The notes beneath the pieces were generated by a model. It did not search any database, was not told the origin of the DNA, and worked only from the letters and a program-made list of their open reading frames with translations. A stretch of DNA of 64,000 bases, taken from Nageia nagi. Lineage: Eukaryota > Pinophyta. This document shows, in pieces, positions 35,801 to 48,590 of the stretch (its first letter is position 1; every line of letters starts with the position of its first letter). The stretch is taken from contig JBITNC010000001.1 of assembly GCA_050084985.1 (NCBI GenBank), positions 58,404,001-58,468,000 on the forward strand, read 5' to 3'. The position numbers were made by a program, and so were the translations under genes.

Positions 35801-36120
35801 AGGACCTTTAGAGGTAGTTTTAAACCCCCACCTAAGCCTTTAACTGGTTGTTATCTAGCCATCATCTATGTAGGTATTGCTAAAATTTGGTACCCTATAA
35901 AGGTGGTTTATAACTACCCCCATAGGGTCCAAAAAAATTGATTCAAATGTAAAACCACCCATGAAAAATGCTTGAAAAGTGTATTTAGTGGTATTTTAAA
36001 ACCACCATACAAAGTACTTAAATCACCTCTAAAACCCTAAAAACTACCTCAAAGAAATTGCCTCCAAAAGGTTTTCAAGGTAGTTTAAAACTACCTCAAA
36101 ACTTTCTTATTTAAAAAAAT
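35788..36120 (+). mobile_element. CACTA (EnSpm)-like terminus with subterminal palindromes
   Basis: It begins CACTAGAACAAAAAGGACCT, close to the CACTA-AGAAAAA-like ends of plant EnSpm elements. Inside about 300 bp there are repeated inverted words, as in the subterminal binding regions of such elements: GGTGGTTTATAACTACC (35902-35918), GTGGTATTTTAAAACCACC (35988-36006), and AGGTAGTTTAAAACTACCT (36078-36096). I do not find the other terminus or a transposase. The CACTA overlaps the reading of the gag scrap, so the exact start is less certain than the subterminal block. Confidence 0.5.
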
Positions 36121-36240
36121 ATATATTAAAAGCCTCCATAATAATTATATAGGTTATACTTATATTTCAAATATTATAGAGTGATGGTATTGGACTATTT
36201 TCAAGAATCCTTTATAATTATAGAGACAAGAGATGGAGAG

Positions 36241-36309
36241 GGAGGTGCAAGGATCATATGAAAGAAGAAATAATTATTATTTCTTCTTTCATGTGATTCT
36301 TGCACCTCC
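36241..36309. repeat. Near-perfect hairpin with 34-bp arms
   Basis: Arm 1 (36241-36274) and arm 2 (36276-36309) are reverse complements with only two mismatches, separated by one base. Such a structure could be a foldback element core or a small-RNA precursor. An overlapping open frame at 36233-36421 is explained by the palindrome and is not a gene. Confidence 0.9.
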
Positions 36310-36319
36310 ATCTCCATAT

Positions 36320-39300
36320 CTTCACTCTATAATTATACATGACTCCTCAAACATAATTCAATACAATAACTCGATAGTATTAAAAATAAGGCTTTCACAA
36401 ATACTTCATAAATATACATAGCCAATTACATTCACTTGAAAATATGATATCAATAATCAACAACATTGTATATTTGTTAAAATATTTAACAACATTTTTT
36501 AAAAACATGAAATATATACTAAAATGGATTTTTGAAATCCTTATAGATAAAACATTTCAATTATATCATTAATACATTCCAATAATCAAATCTATAAAAT
36601 GATCAATCCAACTACATCTAGGTGTCTTCTTGTCTTCTTGATTCCTCTATATTTCATCAATGTTATAACTCTTTGAATATCATCCCATTTTCCCACTTCA
36701 ACATAAACATTTTAAAGAAGAACATAATATGGATCATATTTAGGCTCCAAAAAAAAAAGGATTATTACCACAAATTCCCTTATTCCTATATTCTTATGTG
36801 ATCTATAAGCACTAAGTAGACACATCCACACATTCAATTCAGGTTTTATTGGTAATGAAAATCAAATCTTCCTCAAGATAACCTACACAAAAACCAAATT
36901 TAAATGAATTACATAATAAAATTGATCTTTATAGCCTTATAGACTATACTTTTTACTTCTATCATTAAATAATTCTACTAATCAAATCTAGATAATAATT
37001 TTTAGTAGTTAAATATACAAAACATGATCTGATTCCACCCAAAATATTATTGGTATGGTTATCCATGGACAATTCAAAATTTGCATCACTCTACAATCAT
37101 GTATAGTTCCTAAAAAATAGTTCAATATAATGACTCTGTAGCATTAAAAATAACTCTTTCATAAATACTGCATTATTATACATAGGTAGTAACATTCACT
37201 TGATAATATGATGTTTGCAATCAATAACATTATTTATTTGTATAAATATTTAATGATAACAATTTTTGAAAAAATGAAATGAAAAAGAGTTTCTTTTCTA
37301 CCTAAAACAATGCACATAACATTATTGAAGACTCTTTACACATTGCACTCACAAGAACATTCTCTCCATGTTTGAAATGATAAAATCAATTTGCATCCCT
37401 CACAATAATGTCCTTTGCAACAAACCTAGAAACATGTCATGAATTTTTCTATAACTCATTTATGGTATATGCCTATAAGGAAAACCAAATTCACATGAAT
37501 TATATAATAAAATGAATTTTTGAAAGCCTTATAGGCTAGACTTTCATCTTCTATCACTAAAGAATTTTAATAATCAAATCTAAACAATATTTTTTTAGCA
37601 GTTAAATTTATAGAACTTGGTCCAATTACATACAAAATATTTCTTTTTATGGTTATCCATGGATAGTGCAAAAATTGCATCAACCTATAAATAGATTACT
37701 ACATTGAATTTGGGCCCATGTGATAGATGAAAACATAAGATAAGATAATATAATGATTACACACAAAAAATGACTACACAAAATGATAATGGAAAGAGAA
37801 AACTATAAAAAAAGCATGTAACCTTTATCAACTTCAATCCAACTACATCCATGTGTCTTGTTGAGTCTCTATCTTCCATTAATGTCCTTACTCTTTAAAC
37901 AACATTCCAACTTACCACTTCAGCATAAATATTTGAAAAAACATAAGATGGAGCATATTTAAGCTCTAACAAAAAAAAAATGGTTATTACCATAATCCCT
38001 CTACTCCTAAATTTTTATGTGATCTAGAAGAACCAAGAAGATACATGCAAACATCCAATTCAATTTTTATGTGCATCTTAGCTCAAATGGTTGATGAAAA
38101 TAGGATGAATCCAAATAGAATGATTACACAAAATGATAAAGGAAAGATAAAAGTAGAATTAAATAGTTCTCTTCTCTCTTCATACCAAAGTATTGGGTTA
38201 CTTGAAATCCCTTCTCTAATATCTACTATTCATTGATTATTTTCTATTTCCTTCAAGTATTTATTTCATCTTTGCAATTATTTCACCTCCTCTAGCTCTT
38301 CACTCTTTAATTGTACAATATTCTTAAAAAAGAGTACAATACCATGATTTTGTAGTATTAAAAATAAGGCTTTCACATATACTTCATCAACATACATATG
38401 CAATTACATTCACTTGACAATATGATGTCGACAACCAATAACATTTTCTATTTGTACAAATATTAAATTTTAGCACTTTTTGAAAAAATAAAATGAAACT
38501 TCATCCCAAATACCCACTTCAACATCACTCCAACTACCCACTTCAATATAAATATTTGAAAGAAGAACATAACATGAAGCATATTTAGGCTCTAACAAAA
38601 AAGGATTGTTACCATAAATTCCCCTATTCCTACAAATATTTAATAACAATACTTTTTGAAAAACTAAAATGAAACATAGTTTCCTTTTTACTTGAAATCA
38701 TGCACCATGTCATTTTTAAAATCCTTATATACCAAAATTTTCACTTATATCACTAAAGAATTCCAATAGTCAAATCAAAATAATAAATTTTAGTATTTAA
38801 ATATACAAAAAAGGTCTAATTCAACCCAAAATGTTCTTGGTATGTTTATCCATAGATAGTACATAATCTACATCCACCTATAAAAATATTACTACATAGA
38901 ATTTATACCCAAATGGTCGAGGAAAACATAGGCATAGAATAATAGAATGATTCTAAGCAACATTGTCTATTTGGAAAAATATTTAATAACAATACTCTTT
39001 GTAAAAATGAAATCAAACATAGTTTCCTTTCTACCTAAGAGTTACCTTCATCTTACTCATAATTTCTACAATTTTCCATAGATTTCCTATGTTTGTAGGT
39101 GTGATTTGTCTACTATAAGAAAAGCATGTACCCTTGTGTCAACTTCAATCCAACTGCATGTAGGTTTCTTCTTGATTCCTCTATCTTTCATCAATGTCCT
39201 TACTCTTTGAACATCATCCTATAATAAATATTTGAAATAAGAACATAATATGGAGTATATTTAGGCTCCAATAAAAAAAGGATTGTTTCCACAAATTCTC

Positions 39301-39320
39301 CTATTCCTACATGAGAGTGT
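36320..39320. repeat. Field of diverged long repeats (modules recurring every 0.6-1.3 kb)
   Basis: At least three modules recur in the same direction. Module A (TCACTTGA-AATATGAT and ATTTAATAACAA) occurs near 36430, 37200, 38410 and 38980. Module B (CTTCAATCCAACTACAT, TATTTAGGCTC, then AAAAAGGATT) occurs near 36600-36780, 37835-38000, 38505-38640 and 39140-39315. Module C (TCACTAAAGAATT, then AATCAAATC, then TTATCCATGGATAG) occurs near 36950-37080, 37540-37680 and 38745-38870. The copies are diverged and rearranged. No coding sequence is recognised. They may be the inner part of the CACTA-like element or an old satellite. Confidence 0.7.
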
Positions 39321-40287
39321 AGATCATTGAGAATGACATGAAAGTTAAAATAAATGAAAATATAAAGTAGCTCTTACCATTCAAAACACTCTATAAGTAA
39401 TGGAGAAAACTTTTTGTTATAAAGCTTCTTAAGGCTATAGCCTTATGGAGTTATTAGATAAAATGAACCAACATTAATAGGGTAAAATTGAGATAGAAAG
39501 AATCTTTATTGAAAATAAGGAGCTTAAAGTTTCTCATCAAAATAAAATGTATGACAAGAATATTAGATTCTTTGATGTAGGTTCATTCTATACTATTCCT
39601 ATGTGAATATCGAAGTGACTGTTGACATCGTATTAATAACTGAATTGAAAGATTAAAAGAGTTTTCAACATAATATTGGAGTGAAAATTATCGTATTTTA
39701 ATGTTTGAACTAAAAGTTACTATTAGTAATGAACATCATTATAAACTACCTTTGAATGTTTACTACAAACATGAAAGATGATTGAATAAGTTCATGGTAA
39801 GTAAAGAATCATATCATGATTCCTAATTTATTGGTAATAAACAACATAATATACTATCTTCAAATGTTTAATATAAATACATATAAGACCTATTTATTTA
39901 TGCCAATGTATAAAAATGCTCACATTAAAGTCTTCATGCCTTCAAATAGTTTAATGGCAATGTTGATGACCAACTACAATAGCTAAATTTACTACATAAG
40001 ATGTTGCATTTACTTGAAATATTCTCATCTCTACTATATTGAAAGGTTTAAATATTAATTTATATGTAATAATATCTTTAAACAAATATGTTCCATATTA
40101 GGAAAAGATGTATGTTTGTTTTATACAAAGTTAAATAATTCAAATAAATATCTTCTATTTACTACAATTAAAGATAATAGCAACCAACATTTATTATATA
40201 CAAATTAATTTCATAAGATCCAATTAAGAAGAGGAACATAAAATTGTATAGTATAGGTAAAGAGCACCTAGTGCAAATACCAAATGC
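39321..40287. other. No recognised gene
   Basis: AT-rich sequence without open frames or known motifs, up to the target duplication of the solo LTR. Confidence 0.4.
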
Positions 40288-40292
40288 TTGGG
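40288..40292. repeat. Left target-site duplication TTGGG
   Basis: TTGGG before TGTAATGACCC; the same five bases follow the other end at 44758-44762. Confidence 0.8.
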
Positions 40293-41589
40293 TGTAATGA
40301 CCCTATTTCGGCATAAACACATAGGATCATCACTATAACACCCATCCCATACACTCGAGAGGTGAGTACAAATTTTTTTTTCTAAGTAAATAAAAACAAG
40401 TAATTAAATACAATCAATTTTGAATGTGTTTGGAATTTGCTTGAGAATGTTGTGAACTATAGTTCACAATATGACTAGTATTGTTCTAAGCGAGTCTTCA
40501 CTGACTATATACCATTTCCCATTATTTAACTTAACCCATTGAATAACTTCACATGGCTTGCCTTTGTTTGTTTTCTTGAACATAGTAACTTCTCTATGGT
40601 ACCATATACCTACCCATATTTTCACCATCATCATATCAAGGCAATTTAATACTCTGAGATCCATCCAACCTTGGGGATTTCTCAATTTATCTTAGCCTAA
40701 CCTGATTGAAGATAAATTGACATCCTTTAAATGAATAATCATGCTTTACTTAGAGTTTTGGCTAAGTCTACACTTAGGTTTAAGTATCCACAAAATATAA
40801 CCTCTCATGATTTAAGAATAAATCATTCCCCTTTAAGAGATATTACACTTTTCCTATTCACACCTATAGGTAAGGGAGTTAGGTCCTAAGCATCATAATG
40901 TTTTGCACACAATATGAGATTTTCAAATCAATCAACATCATTATCCATAAAGTATCAATTAATTCTAAGCATCATCATATTTAAGTAAGTCAATTTATTT
41001 ACTAAACAACTCTTTAACAAAAGAATAACACTTAACTATTCAAAGACTAACCTTTCAAAAAACCCAAAGATATCAATTTCATACAATAATCATCATTAAT
41101 ACAATCATCCTAAAAAGGAAGCAATAATTATTTTCAAAATATCTATAAAAGAATGATGATATCCTTGGTATTTATTTCTCAAATAGCAATTACAATACAT
41201 TTAGAACCCATAGTAAGAATTTATCAAACTCCTTTCCCACACTACGATCAAGGTTTTGCTCCTTAGGTTGAACGGTAGCCCAAGAATGGTTGGATCAAAT
41301 ATATTTTTGGGTTTCCTCTAAAATGCTATTACATGCTTTGCCATTTTAAGGAAACATTCCAACAACTCTAAGAATTCTATTTTAAAATGTCAACTCACAT
41401 TTTAAACAAACAACTTTTTTTTAAAACATCAATTCCCATTTTAAAATAAATCAATATCTATATTTTAAAATATCTACCATATTTTAAAATAATACATACA
41501 AACGCTATTTTAGACTACATTAATAATACCCTAAAATAACCCACCATCATATTTCAAAATACTACCCTATTTTAAAATAATCTAATAAA

Positions 41590-42110
41590 CTCTATTTTAG
41601 AATATAATATCAATATCCTAAAATAATCACCACTCTATTTTAAAACACTACCCTATTTTAAAATAATTAAAAAAACTCTATTTTAGAATGTAATACAATA
41701 TCTTAAAATACAACATTATTTTAAAATACATCCATATTTTAAAATAAATAAACAACTCTATTTTAGAATATAATACAATATCCTAAAATGCTCACAACAT
41801 TATTTTAAAATACATCTCTATTTCAAAATAAATAAACAAACTATATTTTAGAATATAATACAATATCCTAAATTAATTACAACATTATTTTAAAATAATT
41901 AAACAAACTCTATTTTAGAATGTAATACAATATCCTAAAATACTTACAACATTATTTTAAAATACATCCCTATTTTAAAATAAATAAACAAACTTTATTT
42001 TAGAATATAATACAATATCCTAAAATATTTACAACATTATTTTAAAATACATCCCTATTTTAAAATAAACAAATAAACTCTATTTTAGAATATAATACAA
42101 TATCCTAAAA
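41590..42110. repeat. Tandem array, period about 85 bp, seven copies
   Basis: Copies start near 41590, 41676, 41756, 41841, 41909, 41993 and 42078. Each contains CTCTATTTTAGAATATAATA, then CAATATCCTAAAAT, then ATTATTTTAAAATACATC, then CTATTTTAAAATAAA. The self-complementary word TATTTTAAAATA recurs in every unit, also in looser form from 41390 on. One copy is shortened to 68 bp. The array lies inside the solo LTR. Confidence 0.92.
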
Positions 42111-42869
42111 TAATAAAATGATCATTGCTCTAAAAATATCAAATTGCCAACTAAAGTAATATCCTAGAAATAATAATAGTAGCAACAATCAATAAAACTT
42201 CATGGCCTATTTTTAGAATACCCACCTAATTCTAAAAATAAACCAACACCCTACTCTTAAATTTTAAGAGTTAACAAATAAATAAATAACAACCCACCAT
42301 TTACCCCATAACCTTCACTAAGGCCCTTGAGTAAAAACACATGATAAAATAGAGACTTAAATAATATACAGGCTTCTAAAGTTAGAGAAGGCCTAAAAAT
42401 CATAAATCCTTTAAATAAAATAGTAACCCCTATTTTATTGCTCAAATAGAGTAAAAATCCCAAATTACTTCTTAAAATCTGAACCTCAAAATAAAATCCA
42501 TCACCTATTTTTATTTTAAAACTAATAATTCAAAAACATCAAAAACACCTAAAATGGTAAACCCCAATTTTAATTAATACTACACTATTTAAAAATAGCT
42601 ATATTCATTTCAAAACTTGAAGAAATAAATAATAATTTTCACCTAATTTCTATTTAAATAACACGTATTTAAATAGAAATAATCCCAATGTTAATATCCT
42701 TTAAAACCCATTAAAACACAAACTTTTAAAACATTTTAATTTAACTACAATGAACAAATTCCAAAATTTAATTTAGAAACTCTAATATATTTTAAAATTT
42801 CAAATTAAATTTTAAAATATATAAAAACGATTTTTGAAACCCCAAAAAGTTAAACCCAAGAAAAGAGTG

Positions 42870-43090
42870 TCAAATCCTCCCCCACTCTTCCCAAGGTCTT
42901 GGGAGATGATGTGGCCTCACGTCTCCCTAAGGCCCCAATCTAGAAGTGGCCACTATGGAGAGGGGGCTAGGGCCCTCACGTTGGCTTGGGAGAGTCTCAA
43001 GGTCCATGTGGGTCCCCCATACCCCTTTTGCATCCACACGTTGTCCAAAAAGGCCCTTGAATCCCTACGCATAGATTGCAAAGGCTTTCA
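42870..43090. other. GC-rich patch in the solo LTR
   Basis: Much richer in G and C than its surroundings, with words such as CTTGGGAGA repeated. A 104-codon frame crosses it (42834-43148), but the peptide is compositionally odd and matches no family. GC-rich patches in long LTRs often mark the promoter and R region. Confidence 0.4.
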
Positions 43091-44757
43091 ATCCCTTTTT
43101 ATAATCAAAATTTCTCCAATGAATATTTCCTTTAATTTGGAAGAATAAAATAATACTTGCATGAATTTTGAGAATTCCATATTAAATATAAAAAAATTTC
43201 CTCAATTCCATGTGTAGGTTTATTAGACCTATAAGCATCTATAGGAATATTCTTCTCACAAGTTTCAAGGCAAATTTAAACCCAATGAAGAACTTACAAA
43301 CAACAGTCGTATGAGGAGCTTCTAATATATTAATAACATAAATATTATCTCTAAATATTTATGCACCCAAACCAAAGGTATTAATAGGGGTTTTAACCTT
43401 AAAAGCCTATTGTAAAAAAATCATAAAACCTCATACCAAATTTGTACATGGATTTCAAAACCACTAGACTTTTATAGGGAGCATTCTAGCATGGAAATAA
43501 ACTAAATCCTCAACCAATCATAATTTAGTAATATTAGAAGGTAAACAAAATCAATTGCAAGTAAATAAAATGAAGACTATTATTTTATCAAACACCTATT
43601 GATAAAATAATAAAGCTTTCATAAAATATAAAAAGGCAAACAAATACAAGAAGAAAACCTCAACTAAATCCCACAATTGCCAAAGTACTTGGCTCCAAAA
43701 TTGTTGAACTTTGCTACTCCAAAAATATTGAAAAACAAGAATGAATCCAAAAGCTCCATCCTAGGGCTTTATTATAATTTTTTAACTAGAGCTAGGGTAA
43801 AAAATAGCTTGGAGTGACAACACCACTTAAATTCAAGTGATGGGAGTTAATTCTTAAGTGGAAATATCCTTCCACTTAGTCACCAATTAACACTTCAATG
43901 GACTAAGTTCCACTAGCACACCTCAACTTAAAACTAGCACACCTAACTTACAACTGGGATACAACAGCTAAAATTGAGACACCTCATGCCAATCAAGTGT
44001 AATAAATATTATTTAACTATAAATAATATTTTAAAGGCTTAGTTAACTCTAGCCTTTATCAATCAACCAATCATAACTCATTTATTTATTTTAAGTTAAA
44101 TAAATAAATAATATTTAAAGATTAAAGATTACTATTCTTAATTATTAATTAACCTTAATTAATAATTAAGAAGCAATACATACATATTCTTACAAAATAC
44201 TTAATTATATATTTAAATAATTAAGCTTTACCTTTTTCCTACCTAGTTAGTTCTCTTCATTATCTTTACCCACTAATATTAATTATTAGGGGTCCCAAGA
44301 TAATTATACTAACATCCTTGGAAATCATTTAAGGTATATAAATCTTTTCAACTCAAATTTAAGAACACAACTAAGCAATCATAAACACACATTAACAATA
44401 CTAGGGAGCTTATCTTGCCCCATGCTGCTATGTGTGTATGCAACCACTTACCCAACTATCCTAGTGTCTCGATATTATGCGATCATGAGAATCATTGGTA
44501 ATCATTCATTTCCAAACCATTCAATAGCATCCTGCCTTCCATTACCTATCACCTACACATCACAAAACCACTTGTAGTAGTAAAATGTACATACATGTAG
44601 GATAAGTAATCATTATCCTTATCTAAGATTTCATAACTTAAACAAATAAAAGCATATCAAGCATTTTATTCAAATAATATATAGTCAATGTCTCATTTGA
44701 TAATTAACCACATCAAAACACACCAAGGGAAATCTAGGGTAGATTTGGGCTGTGACA

Positions 44758-44762
44758 TTGGG
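44758..44762. repeat. Right target-site duplication TTGGG
   Basis: Identical to 40288-40292. Confidence 0.8.
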
Positions 44763-46289
44763 TACATGGCTTCTAGGGTTGTAGTTATCTTTTAGTAGAA
44801 AAAACATACAAACTCATTTTATACATTGAAATGTTCAAAAAATAAGTTGAAGGTGTCATGTGGGAAACAAGTTTACATTGGGTACCTGGGTGTGCAAGAT
44901 ACTATTGTCTATTGCATAAAAACTTATATTATACATCATGTATATAAATATACTCTAAAATCAATATCAATTTTAATATCTTAATTGAAAAATATAAAGG
45001 ATCATTTAAAAAAAGGAAACAATTAAATCAAACAACTCAAAAATAGAAGATACCTAAGCAAAGAAGAGCTACTAGTGTAAATTGTTGGTTATGGTGACTA
45101 TATATTTGATTCAAGCTCATACTCTCACTATATTATTGAATTCTAGCTACAAAAAATTAGCATAGACACTTATTAATCTAGGCATTTCCTTTTTAAGTTT
45201 TGTGCTTTTGTTTCCATTTTCAATTTCATTTTTGTGAAATTTTCACTAGGGCTAAGAGAGGTGCTTATACATTGATCACATGCATCTAATACATTTTTTG
45301 ATTCCAAAAAGATCCATATCCTAATATCTAGTGTGGGTATGTCTCATATACAAAACAAAAAAAAATCCCTATATGAAACCATACGTAGTGGAAATATTTG
45401 GGTAGGAAGATGTTCCAAATCATTAAAATATTAGAGAAGATGTTTCGTAGGTGATATGAACAATCCACATAATTATTCTACTTGTTGTCAAGTTGTTTAC
45501 TAGAGTTATAGGCTTCCATGGGTTCCCTTTAACTTGGAGCCTCATAGTTTAGTAGAAAAATCTTCAAGAAGGCCATGTCATCAATGTATGGGTAGTAGGT
45601 TCTTATTCAATTTAGCCACATGTTAATTCCTTTTTATATGGCTTGTTTACTTACTTAATCTTGGTACTTTGATTTATGATTCATTCAATTGAATATTGCA
45701 TATAGCTTCTATGAAGTATTAAATTATTTGTAAGTTGCGATTGCAATGATGTAGATTACAATAGCTAGAGAGGTGATTTTTTATTGGTATATTTCTCCAA
45801 AAATCAACCTACAATAATGGAATCACAACTTCGATGTGAATTTCTAACCAATTTTGGCAAACTTGATAAATATTTCTATAAAAATCACAATAGTAATGCT
45901 ACATTTTCTAAACATGTGTAGGGGATATATATTGCTACTAATACTATTTTTCCATTTACTTTTTTGAAAAAATATACAGAAATTTGAATTTATGGATGAC
46001 AAAAATCCAAGTGAATCTAAGCAAGTGAAAATGATATTCCATATAACCAATCATTCATTTTATCTAACACTTTCATGAAAGAACAAGTTTCTTTTGAGAA
46101 TATGGTAAGCTAGGAGGAATAATCAACTAAGATACTTGTTCAGATAGTAATGCATTTTTCCCAATCTTAAAAAATAAATATAAAGTAGAATAAATAAAAT
46201 GAAGAACATTAATCATGATGAGAATCTCTAACATAAACATAGCTATCTAAATAATACATTGAATAGTTTTAGAATATTTAAAATTTAAA
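44763..46289. other. No recognised gene
   Basis: AT-rich sequence. The words ACATTGGGTAC recur at 44755 and near 44876, but no further structure is seen. Confidence 0.4.
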
Positions 46290-47080
46290 AGTATATGTGG
46301 GAAAAGGTTGCATAGTTTGGCTTTTTAGCTACTCTTTAATGGTGGCACATACTGGAAGAAGAAAAGGTTGCAAATTTTGGCTTTACACCTAATGATCACA
46401 TGTTCTTAAAAGTGTTTAGATCCTTTGCAAAAAATCTATTTTATGCATATACTATGATCATTGCATTCCATAAAATGTGTGTCTCATGAATCTTATAAAG
46501 AAATTCTAGGTCCTTGTATATTCTTCCAAATTTTTTCAGACATGTATATCAGGTAACTCACAACCACAACATGTAGTTAAAAACCATTTTCAAATACTCT
46601 CTGATGGATTTTCATGCCTTATTCAAGAGCTCCCATAGTGGCACATGTTGGAAGAATGCTAGAAAATGTTACAAAGTTCGGCTTTACATATGACATGTGC
46701 ATTTGATTAAAATTCTCTAAGGCCTTCTTAGAAAATCCATTTTGTGCATATCTTGGGATCATTGTATTCCATGATATTGCATCTCGATGAGGCATTTTAT
46801 CAGACAATGCATGATCCCTTTCAAAGTATCAATTTTATGCATATCCTACTATAATTACAGTGCATAAAATTATGTCTACACTATGCATCTTGTCAAACAA
46901 TTTGTATGACTTCTGTACATTTCTATAATTTGCATGCATGTATACTAGGGCTATCACAACCACAACATGTGATAGAAATATGATTTTAAATATTCTTTGA
47001 TATGTGTATAAACCTTGTTGCAAATATCCTAGTTTGGTGCATGCTTTAAAGATGTTGGGAAAGGTGAATTGATCTCATTG
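46290..47080 (-). pseudogene. PPR protein pseudogene fragment
   Basis: A clear piece of a plant PLS-type pentatricopeptide repeat gene on the minus strand, about 250 codons long. In order: TFPNIFKACTKLGYLQQGLY (near 47000-47070), VQKSYKLFDKMHSVDIILC with VIIVGYA (46835-46930), MPHRDAISWNTMIPRYAQNG (near 46745-46807), ALENFNQMHMSYVKPNFVTF, SSILPTCATMGALE, and after a stop GMKIHQ. Then come stops and frameshifts. Intact PPR proteins go to plastids or mitochondria and bind RNA for editing or processing. Both ends of the gene are missing. The source gene family is large; no gene name can be given. Confidence 0.88.
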
Positions 47081-48590
47081 GATTATTATTATTGTTTGTT
47101 ATATTTAGTGAAACTTTATCAATACCTATCAATGAAATACATATCTTTGGTAACCTAAAATTATCATATTCCATGAGAAGATATCTCATTCAACCATATA
47201 GTCAAAAACCTAGTGGCCATCCATCTACCAAACTTCTGCAGTTGACATGCATGTGGATAAGTTTATCTTGCATAAACTTATGCATAAATGGATTAAATTT
47301 AAGTCAGATGCTATTGGACTTTGACCTTTTTAAGGGCATTATTCGTGATGCAGGAGTTGAAGATATGTTAACGAGGATAGAGAGTGGTGTGTAGCTATAT
47401 TTCTAGTAAGGAAAATATGCATAGTTATGTGAGAGTGATATAATTATCATTTTTATGGGTAAGTGATGAGATTGTGTGATTGTGAAAATAATAGCAATAA
47501 GAGACCATGGCCTTCAAAAGCAAAGAAGGTGGAGGTGGTTTTATGATCATCTACTTCTATTTTCACCTCAATTGGGGGTTGATGAATGTAATGAGGGGCA
47601 ACTTGATCAAACAATCAAAGAGGTTGATTTCTATATAAATAATAAGTAACTATGATTGGGTAGGCTACTCTATTTCCTAAAAAGTGCTTTACTTAACCCC
47701 CAAATATATAATTTTGATTACAAAGATTAAATGTAATCTAAAGGGTTTTTCTTTCAAAAATGGTGTGACTATGAAGATGATTTTGGGGTGAGATTTAATT
47801 AGAATATATTTAGAAATTATTAACACCTAAAAAGGAATTTTTATTTTATTAAAATATCATTTTAGATGTTTGAAATAATTTATTTAATTTATTAAATAAA
47901 TGCTCTTTTCCATGTGCACTCTCATCTACTTTTATGTTTTGTGGTAACAGGTTAGCTCAACATCACAATAATCTTAATAAAGAGACTTAGAATTAGACAT
48001 GTTACCTATAAAGGTGGAGGGGTTGTGCATGATCAAATTTATGACATGACATGATATAATCTCAAATCCTTGATAGGTGGCAATATAACTTGTATCAATC
48101 TTGATTGGTATTTCTTAACACCACCTATCATCTCTAGATTTTGTTATAATCTAAGCTTTACATTCCTATAATCTTTCATCCCTTCAAAAGCAAGATTCCA
48201 TGCATCAAAAGTGGGATGATGATATTGAGATAAATTAGGCATTATCATTGGGTTGAGGTCAAATTGGTGGCTCTATATTTTAGGGAAGCTCATTGGTGTT
48301 CCTCTCTTGATTGAATCTTAACTTTATTCATCATCACAAGTACAAATTTGTATATTTTATAAATTCAATTTTGATAGGTCAAGGTCAATTAGGTCATTAT
48401 CATATTTCATGTCATTGATTTTCTATTATTTTATAGTTAATTAATGAATTTAATTATTCTATAAACAACCTTAATTATTATTATTTTGGTTTTTAGAATT
48501 GGTAAACTTGATTTCTTTTCAATACATTATGTAAGCCTTCACTAGTTACACTAAAACCCTAGGGTTTCAAATAAGACTAGTCTTGCATTT
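47081..48590. other. No recognised gene
   Basis: AT-rich. A 100-codon frame at 47092-47394 continues the edge of the PPR fragment on the other strand and has no family features. The right part may be leader sequence of the next gypsy element, but no PBS is seen. Confidence 0.4.

Larger units (their letters stand above)
40293..44757. mobile_element. Giant solo LTR, 4,465 bp
   Basis: The unit starts TGTAATGACCC and ends GGGCTGTGACA, with standard TG...CA ends and a short inverted repeat, flanked on both sides by TTGGG. Inside there is no gag-pol and no repeat of its own first bases near its end, so it is one LTR rather than a whole element: the product of recombination between two LTRs. Very long LTRs are known in gypsy elements. 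Internal features are an 85-bp tandem array (41590-42110) and a GC-rich patch (42870-43090). Alternatives are a large non-autonomous element with unrecognised LTRs, or a chance 5-bp match; ends plus duplication make the LTR view the best. Confidence 0.7.

Noticed and set aside
36233-36421. 62-codon frame
   Set aside because: Covers the hairpin; explained by the palindrome.
40464-40685. 73-codon minus-strand frame with fairly protein-like composition
   Set aside because: Short, inside the solo LTR, and not recognisable. It could be a remnant of something older, but I cannot support a gene call.
42834-43148. 104-codon open frame
   Set aside because: Lies in the GC-rich patch of the solo LTR; peptide composition is odd and no homologous family is recognised.
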